Under the pieces are notes generated by a model. That model was not told the origin of the DNA. It searched no databases and worked only from the letters and a program-made list of their open reading frames with translations. DNA of 64,000 nt. Source: CAMFLJ01 sp965279255. Lineage in GTDB: Bacteria; Actinomycetota; Acidimicrobiia; Acidimicrobiales; Acidimicrobilacustridaceae. The translations under genes and the position numbers were made by a program. Positions within the stretch are counted from its first letter, which is position 1. Every line of letters starts with the position of its first letter. The stretch lies in assembly GCA_965279255.1 (NCBI GenBank), contig OZ257146.1:3472001-3536000 (forward strand), written 5' to 3'. Positions 59,053-64,000 of this stretch are shown here, in pieces.

Positions 59053-59630
59053 GCCGCCTCGACCTCGTGGTCGGTCCCAACGGCGCCGGCAAGTCGAGCT
59101 TCGTGCGCGACGTGCTCGTCCCGACGCTCCCCCGGTCGGTGTTCGTCAACGCCGACGAGATCGCCAGACAGCGCTGGCCCGACGACCCGATGGGCCACTC
59201 CTACGACGCGGCACGCGTCGCCGAGGCCACCCGCGCCGCGCTAATCAGCAAAGGTCGGGCGCTGATCGCCGAGACCGTCTTCTCCCACCCGTCGAAGCTC
59301 GAGCTCATCCACCGGGCCCACGCCACCGGGTACCACGTGGCCCTCCACGTGCTCATGATCCCGACCCGGCTCGCCCCGCACCGCGTCGCTGCCCGGGTGG
59401 CCGCCGGCGGCCACGACGTGCCCGTCGACAAGATCGTCGCCCGGGCCGAGCGCCTCTGGGCCAACGTCGCCGCCGCGGTGCCGCTCGTCGACACGGCCAA
59501 CCTCTTCGACAACTCCGCCTACGACGGCCCGGTGAAGGTGGCCACGTTCATCGGCGGCGTCCTCGTCGGCCCGGCCCGATGGCCGGCATGGGCCGCCGAC
59601 GAGCTCACCTCACGCTGGCCGGCGAGCTGA
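59049..59630 (+). CDS. Zeta-toxin-like P-loop kinase
   Basis: A 193-residue P-loop protein. Walker A is GPNGAGKSS (residues about 9-17), followed by VFVNADEIARQRWP as in zeta toxins and AAA_33 kinases, and IAETVFSHPSKLELI. Zeta toxins phosphorylate UDP-N-acetylglucosamine and so stop wall synthesis; related short kinases act on other small molecules. GTG 59049 overlaps the antitoxin stop (GTGA). Pairing with a ParD-like antitoxin rather than epsilon is the actinobacterial and proteobacterial form. Confidence 0.8.
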   Translation: MSRLDLVVGPNGAGKSSFVRDVLVPTLPRSVFVNADEIARQRWPDDPMGHSYDAARVAEATRAALISKGRALIAETVFSHPSKLELIHRAHATGYHVALHVLMIPTRLAPHRVAARVAAGGHDVPVDKIVARAERLWANVAAAVPLVDTANLFDNSAYDGPVKVATFIGGVLVGPARWPAWAADELTSRWPAS

Positions 59631-59664
59631 GGCCCCGACGAGGGACCGACCTACCCGCCAGGTC

Positions 59665-60369
59665 TCAGCGGGGCGCCTTCGCCGTCGACGCCCGCTTCGT
59701 GCTGCCCGCCGCCTTCTTCGCAGCGGGTGGATAGGCGGCGACGAGGAGGCCCATCAGCTCCGGGAACAGGGGGGTGAAGCGACCCTGGCCCCACGGCAGC
59801 TCGGGCTCGTTGGCCATGGCCTGGCTGATCACGCCCGTCACGAAGATCGACACGAGGTACACCGACCCGATGTCCCGGGCGCCCTCGCCCAGCTGGCCGG
59901 CGTCGACGGCGTCGTTCATGGCCTGGTGCTGCATCGCCACCATCTCGACGCTCGGGGCGAACGCCTCGGGCGAGGGCTCGAACGACGGCACCGGGCGCCA
60001 GAAGAGCAGCTGCGCAACGGCCTGGTTGGCCAGCGCCCACGAGCCGCTCGCCTCGAGGCCTTTGGTCAACGCGTCGAGCCCGGGCTCGGCGTCGGCCATG
60101 GCCGCCCGCATGACCTCGAGGTTCTCGCGCTGGCCTCGCTCGAAGATGGCGTCGAAGACCGCGTGCAGCGACGGGAAGTACTTGTAGAGCGACGGCGGCT
60201 GCACCCCGAGGCGCCGGGCCACCTCGCTGAGGCTCAGCCCGTTGACCCCCTCCTCGGTCATGACGACCACCGAGATCTCGAGGATCTCCTCGATGGTCTC
60301 CTGGCGTCGGCGCGCCCGACGATCGAGGCGCGCCGGCTCCTCCTGGGGTGGACTGGGAGCGGCGCTCAT
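59665..60369 (-). CDS. TetR-family regulator
   Basis: A 234-residue regulator with a clear N-terminal helix-turn-helix (LSLSEVARRLGVQPPSLYKYFPS, about residues 45-67). The effector part has the TetR_C_33-like pattern (WALANQAVAQLLFWRP). The C-terminal tail is Ala/Lys-rich (AAKKAAGSTKRAS). ATG 60369. It is divergent from the SRPBCC gene, with a strong-looking promoter between. Confidence 0.9.
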   Translation of the reverse strand: MSAAPSPPQEEPARLDRRARRRQETIEEILEISVVVMTEEGVNGLSLSEVARRLGVQPPSLYKYFPSLHAVFDAIFERGQRENLEVMRAAMADAEPGLDALTKGLEASGSWALANQAVAQLLFWRPVPSFEPSPEAFAPSVEMVAMQHQAMNDAVDAGQLGEGARDIGSVYLVSIFVTGVISQAMANEPELPWGQGRFTPLFPELMGLLVAAYPPAAKKAAGSTKRASTAKAPR

Positions 60370-60406
60370 GGGGCAACCATACCGCGTGACGTAGCGAAAC
60401 TTCTGG

Positions 60407-60433
60407 TTGACAGCTTTAGCTACGACCTATAAC
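60407..60433 (+). promoter_or_regulatory. Promoter of the SRPBCC gene
   Basis: TTGACA (60407-60412) and TATAAC (60428-60433) with a 15-base gap form a good promoter. Short GTAGC/GCTAC sites (near 60391, 60418 and 60438) are scattered around it and may be half sites for the divergent TetR regulator. Confidence 0.6.
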
Positions 60434-60475
60434 CATTGCTACATGACAGCTCAGACCCGAGCAGGAGAATCCGAG

Positions 60476-60976
60476 ATGACCGGCACGAGCAGCAGGTGGT
60501 GGCTCCGCACCGACAGCGAGGAGATCGTGATCGACGCCCCGGCCGATGCGATCTACGACCTCGTCGCCGAGCTGCCCCGCATGGGCGAGTGGAGCCCCGA
60601 GTGCCTGCAGGTCGAGTGGACCAACGGCTCGACCGGGCCCGTGGTCGACGCCACCTTCGTCGGGCACAACAAGGGCGGCCCCGCCGGCCTGATGAAATGG
60701 TCACGCAACGGCCGCGTCCTCGAGGCCGACCGCGGCCGCACCTTCGCCTTCTTCACCGAGGAGGGCGGGCGGGAGTCCACCGTCTGGCGCTACGACCTCG
60801 AGGTGACCCCCGACGGGGCCACCCGGGTGCGTGAGTCCTACGACGTCCACTGGATCCCGACCTGGGCCCGCATCGTCGACGTCCCCACCAACCGGGCCGG
60901 CGAACTGCGTGAGGGCATGCGCCACACGCTGAGCAGGCTCAAGGCCGCCGCCGAAGCGGCCACCGACGGGCGCTGA
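60476..60976 (+). CDS. SRPBCC (START-like) domain protein
   Basis: A 166-residue protein of the SRPBCC/polyketide cyclase-dehydrase group, with a helix-grip fold that binds hydrophobic ligands. The pattern is IVIDAPADAIYDLVAELPRMGEWSPEC at the N terminus and RYDLEVTPDGATRVRESYDV in the sheet. The ATG 60476 is chosen because AGGAGA lies eight bases upstream; an upstream ATG at 60443 lies near the promoter. It is divergent from a TetR gene that may control it. Confidence 0.85.
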   Translation: MTGTSSRWWLRTDSEEIVIDAPADAIYDLVAELPRMGEWSPECLQVEWTNGSTGPVVDATFVGHNKGGPAGLMKWSRNGRVLEADRGRTFAFFTEEGGRESTVWRYDLEVTPDGATRVRESYDVHWIPTWARIVDVPTNRAGELREGMRHTLSRLKAAAEAATDGR

Positions 60977-61065
60977 GCCCAGCCACCTCCGTCACCCCGG
61001 CGGCCGCTCGAGAGCGGCGCGTCGTCAACGTCACCTCCCCACCGCACCCCGCAAGGAGCACTGCC

Positions 61066-61869
61066 ATGTACTCGACCTACCGCGCCGCGCCCGGAATCGA
61101 TGCCGTCACCACCGCCGTCGCCATCCCCGGCCTCGGTCACCTCCCCGTCAACTCCTTCGTCCTCCACGGCGCCGAGCCCGTCCTCGTCGACACCTGCCCG
61201 GTCGTGATGCGCGACGAGTACCTCGCCGCCCTCGCCACGGTCATCGACCCCGGCGACCTGCGGTGGCTGTGGCTCACCCACACCGATCCCGACCACATCG
61301 GCGCGGTCACGGCGCTGCTCGAGGCCAACCCGCGGCTGCGGGTGATCACCACCTTCTTCGGGGTCGGGATCATGGGACTCCAGGCCCCGCTGCCGATGGA
61401 CCGGGTCAACTTCGTCAACCCCGGCGAGACCATCGCGCTGGGCGACCGCACCCTCACCGGCGTCAAGCCGCCGGCGTTCGACAACCCGATCACCGTGGGC
61501 TTCCACGACAGCAAGGCCAACGCCCTGTTCACGTCCGACTGCTTCGGGGCGCTGTTCACCGACGAGCCCCCGGAGAGCGCCGACGTCGCCGGGGCGGATC
61601 TGCGGGGCGGCCAGGTGCTCTGGGGCACCATCGACTCCGCCTGGCTGCACAAGGTCGACACCGACGTCTTCGCCAGCGACCTCGACCGGATCCGCCGCAT
61701 CGAGCCCGATCACGTGCTCAGCGCCCACCTGCCCGCGGCCTCGGGGGCCATGCTCCCCGAGCTGCTCGACAGCCTCGCCCGGGTGCCGGCCGCCGACGCG
61801 TTCCCGGCGCCGGACCAGGCCGCCCTCGACGCCATGCTCGCCCAGATGGCCCAGCCGGCTCCCGCCTAA
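61066..61869 (+). CDS. MBL-fold metallo-hydrolase
   Basis: A 267-residue metallo-beta-lactamase fold protein. The metal motif is THTDPDH (His, Asp and His at the standard H-x-x-x-D-H places), with a later Asp in FTSDCFG and a C-terminal His in LSAHLPA. The second-site His is in VGFHDSK. It resembles the diiron MBL part of flavodiiron proteins or oxidoreductase-type MBLs. ATG 61066 has AAGGAG upstream. Substrate unknown. Confidence 0.85.
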   Translation: MYSTYRAAPGIDAVTTAVAIPGLGHLPVNSFVLHGAEPVLVDTCPVVMRDEYLAALATVIDPGDLRWLWLTHTDPDHIGAVTALLEANPRLRVITTFFGVGIMGLQAPLPMDRVNFVNPGETIALGDRTLTGVKPPAFDNPITVGFHDSKANALFTSDCFGALFTDEPPESADVAGADLRGGQVLWGTIDSAWLHKVDTDVFASDLDRIRRIEPDHVLSAHLPAASGAMLPELLDSLARVPAADAFPAPDQAALDAMLAQMAQPAPA

Positions 61870-61878
61870 CCCAGGCGG

Positions 61879-63318
61879 TCAGCCGCCCACGCGGTTCTTC
61901 TGCGACACCCGGCTCTCGTCGATCTGCAACGACCCCGTCGAGGTCAGCGGCGGGTCGACCTTCACCATGAAGCTGGGGTCGCACTCGAACGTGCCTCGCT
62001 CCTCGGGCGCCCACTGCACGTACTCGTTGCCCTCCAGCTTCAGCACCATGCCGCAGTCGCCCGGCAGGTTGGCGCCCGGGTCCATCGGCGAGTGCAGCCC
62101 GCCACCGGTCCACTCGTGCACCCGGCTCAGCTCGTCGAGCACGCAGGCGCTCGTGAGGTTCGAACCGCATGCCTTGGCCGCCGTCGCCCACAGCAGGAAC
62201 GCCGAGGTCGACTGCGCGCCCAGCAGTGCGACGTCGCCGCCGTTGCCCTTCACGATGTCGATGTACTGCTGCGTGGCCGGGTTCACGTCGGCCTGTTCGA
62301 GCGGCGTGTAGGTCATCCGCACGTACAGGTCGTCGCCGTAGCCCGACACGTTCCAGTCGGCCAGCTGCGGCGTGGCGAAGTTGGTCTCGCTGAACCAGAT
62401 CGGGTGGTAGTCGACCTGGTTCGACGCATCGAGGAGGTTCTCGAAGTGCGGGATCGGCGTGCCCGAGAAGTACACCATCTCGGCTCCGCACTCCTTCAGG
62501 CGCAGCGCGATCGGCTTCCAGTCGGCTTCGCCCTGGATGGCGTAGGTCTGGCGGCAGCCGTCCAGGAACTCGAAGCCCTGCGAGGTGTAGGTCCCGAGCA
62601 TCTTCTCGGTGGCGTCGATCGTCGACGGCAGCGTGCTGTAGACGACCGCGGCCTTCTTCACCTCGCCCGGGAACGCCCGGGCCAGCGCCGCGGCCTGCTG
62701 CACGTTGTTGAAGTCGGTCGGGTTCGGGTTCGGCTGCACCATCAGCGGCGCCATGGCGAACTCGGAGTTGCTGGTGAACCCCGGCACCGTGGCCAACGAG
62801 CAGTTCAGCCGGGCCGGTTCGGCCCCACCGTCGAGCGCCCAGCCCTGGCCCACGAGCATGAACACCTGGCCGCACGCCTCCTGGGTGGCGTTCGACGCCT
62901 CGAGCACCTTGGCGTCGTAGTACCTGCCGACGACCTGGCGGCCGTTGATGCCGCCCTGGGCGTTGCACCAGGCGATCATCGCCTTCACCGCGTCGGACAT
63001 CTCGTGGTTCAGGCCGGGGGCGCCCTGGTAGCCGGCGTCGTCGCCGTAGCCGATGGTGATCTCGGTGTCGGTCACGCCCTGCTGGGTCGCGCCCGCCGCA
63101 TCACCCGGGCCGCACGGTGACGGCAGCGTGCCGAACGCGGTGTCCTGCTGCTGGGTGGCGCCCCGCACCTCGGCGGCGCCGGCGTCGTCACCGACGGTCG
63201 CGCCGCGGTTCCCGGCGCACCCGACGGCCAGCACCATCGCCATGACCGTGGCCAGGGCCACGAGGGCGCTCCGGCGGCGAGCCGAGCGTGGATTCCGAAC
63301 AGCAACGGTCGTGGTCAT
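61879..63318 (-). CDS. Periplasmic-binding lipoprotein (branched-chain amino acid ABC type)
   Basis: A 479-residue substrate-binding lipoprotein: signal with lipobox (AVGCAGN), then the Peripla_BP_6 layout (ITIGYGDDAGYQG, then GQVFMLVGQGW, KKAAVVYSTLPS and GAEMVYFSGTPI). Such proteins feed ABC importers for branched amino acids, amides or other small molecules. No permease or ATPase gene is seen in the window. Four or more Cys in the mature part may form disulfides. The ATG at 63318 is used; a GTG at 63321 is possible. Confidence 0.85.
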   Translation of the reverse strand: MTTTVAVRNPRSARRRSALVALATVMAMVLAVGCAGNRGATVGDDAGAAEVRGATQQQDTAFGTLPSPCGPGDAAGATQQGVTDTEITIGYGDDAGYQGAPGLNHEMSDAVKAMIAWCNAQGGINGRQVVGRYYDAKVLEASNATQEACGQVFMLVGQGWALDGGAEPARLNCSLATVPGFTSNSEFAMAPLMVQPNPNPTDFNNVQQAAALARAFPGEVKKAAVVYSTLPSTIDATEKMLGTYTSQGFEFLDGCRQTYAIQGEADWKPIALRLKECGAEMVYFSGTPIPHFENLLDASNQVDYHPIWFSETNFATPQLADWNVSGYGDDLYVRMTYTPLEQADVNPATQQYIDIVKGNGGDVALLGAQSTSAFLLWATAAKACGSNLTSACVLDELSRVHEWTGGGLHSPMDPGANLPGDCGMVLKLEGNEYVQWAPEERGTFECDPSFMVKVDPPLTSTGSLQIDESRVSQKNRVGG

Positions 63319-63341
63319 CACGGATCACCCCCGAGCGACGG

Positions 63342-64000
63342 CTACCGGCTCACCCCCAGTGATCTCGTGAGCTCGGCCGCCGCCGCGTGCAGATCGTCGA
63401 TCAGGTCCCAAGGGTCCGCCAACGTCCCCGGCGTACCCATCACCGACACGTCTAACTCGTCTCGGAAGCTCCAGGCAGTGACGTTCAGCCCGATTCCCTC
63501 CAGGATCGGTCCCATCGAATAGAGCGCAGTGACCTTGGCGCCACCCATCGACGGCAGGTCGGCCGGGCCCCGCACGTTCGACGCGATCAGGTTGATCGGC
63601 GGCGGCGTGCGGTCGGCCAGGCGGGTGCGGGCCCACAGGCGGATGCCGATCGGGTAGAGCATCGGCGGGGTCAGCGCGGCCCGGCCCTCGAACAGCTCGG
63701 GGCCCAGCGCCTCGCGCACCTTGCGCCCCGCCACCGTGGCCTCGTGGATCAGGCGCACTCGCTCGACCGGGTCGGCGATGTCGGTGCCCATCGGCACGGC
63801 CAGGTTGTCGAGGTGGTTGCCGCTGAAGTGCACCTCGCTCGGCCCGGTCGCCATCGGCACGCCGGCCACCAGGCCCGCCTCCGGCAGCTCGCCCCGCCGC
63901 TCGAGGTAGCGACGCAGCGCGCCCCCGCACACGGCGAGGAACACGTCGTTCAGCGTCGCCCCCGCCGCCTTCTTGGCGCTCAGCAGCGCCGGCAGGTCGA
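63342..64000 (-). CDS. WS/DGAT acyltransferase, C-terminal part
   Basis: The C-terminal 219 residues of a wax ester synthase/diacylglycerol acyltransferase; the 5' part lies beyond the window. Near the edge the reading frame shows GATLNDVFLAVCGGALR, the conserved ND motif helix, followed by the WS/DGAT_C domain with GNHLDNLAVPMG and INLIASNVRGPADLP. Such enzymes store fatty acyl-CoA as triacylglycerol or wax in the host. The frame begins at 64000 without an interruption. It ends 24 bases before the binding lipoprotein start on the same strand. Confidence 0.9.
   Translation of the reverse strand, partial: DLPALLSAKKAAGATLNDVFLAVCGGALRRYLERRGELPEAGLVAGVPMATGPSEVHFSGNHLDNLAVPMGTDIADPVERVRLIHEATVAGRKVREALGPELFEGRAALTPPMLYPIGIRLWARTRLADRTPPPINLIASNVRGPADLPSMGGAKVTALYSMGPILEGIGLNVTAWSFRDELDVSVMGTPGTLADPWDLIDDLHAAAAELTRSLGVSR

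Overview
The window is very GC-rich DNA with frequent GTG starts, many 4-base stop/start overlaps (GTGA or ATGA), several probable leaderless promoters and almost no non-coding space. Together with an OleBC fusion, DUF849 and Ddn-type proteins, a wax ester synthase/DGAT and lipoproteins with actinobacterial character, this points to an actinobacterium. A member of the Acidimicrobiia is plausible, but that is inference and no rRNA or tRNA is present to test it.

Left part (1-41.5 kb): mostly chromosomal metabolism. In order it holds a BKACE (DUF849) gene with a trailing amidohydrolase; a DCC/DUF2071 pair; an orphan Mrr_N-like protein, an alpha/beta hydrolase and a VapBC module; a three-gene olefin operon oleA-oleBC-oleD with a divergent AraC regulator; a Baeyer-Villiger-type monooxygenase coupled to a TauD-type dioxygenase; a TetR gene divergent from a secreted esterase; an EthD-like/MDR pair; a DUF35/thiolase-like pair; a cell-wall amidase; a secreted SGNH protein with three C-terminal repeats; dodecin and hemerythrin genes; a GlcD-like oxidase coupled to a ThDP enzyme; a LuxR-type response regulator divergent from a STAS protein; and a class I fructose-bisphosphate aldolase.

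Middle part (about 41.5-57.7 kb): an accessory, defence-type island that looks less GC-rich. It starts beside a decayed copy of the 3' end of the aldolase gene. It carries a candidate PD-(D/E)xK protein, a complete type I restriction-modification operon hsdM-hsdS-hsdR followed by an Mrr-type nuclease and a small cysteine-rich protein, a membrane/HAD pair, a large unrecognised protein with an internal PD-(D/E)xK motif, and NERD, HNH and GIY-YIG nuclease-like genes. SHOCT-tail proteins lie at both edges. No integrase was found.

Right part (57.8-64 kb): a lipoprotein, a ParD-like/zeta-like toxin-antitoxin pair, a TetR gene divergent from an SRPBCC gene, an MBL-fold hydrolase, a periplasmic-binding lipoprotein of the branched-chain amino acid type, and the C-terminal part of a WS/DGAT acyltransferase that runs off the window.

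The least explained structure is a family of four 47-base hairpin elements (22503, 22564, 31351, 37005). Each lies just downstream of a stop codon, and they share terminal inverted repeats with variable centres. The best candidates for undescribed functions are the 688-residue protein at 52353-54419 and the 300-residue protein at 41920-42822, both nuclease-like and both in the island.
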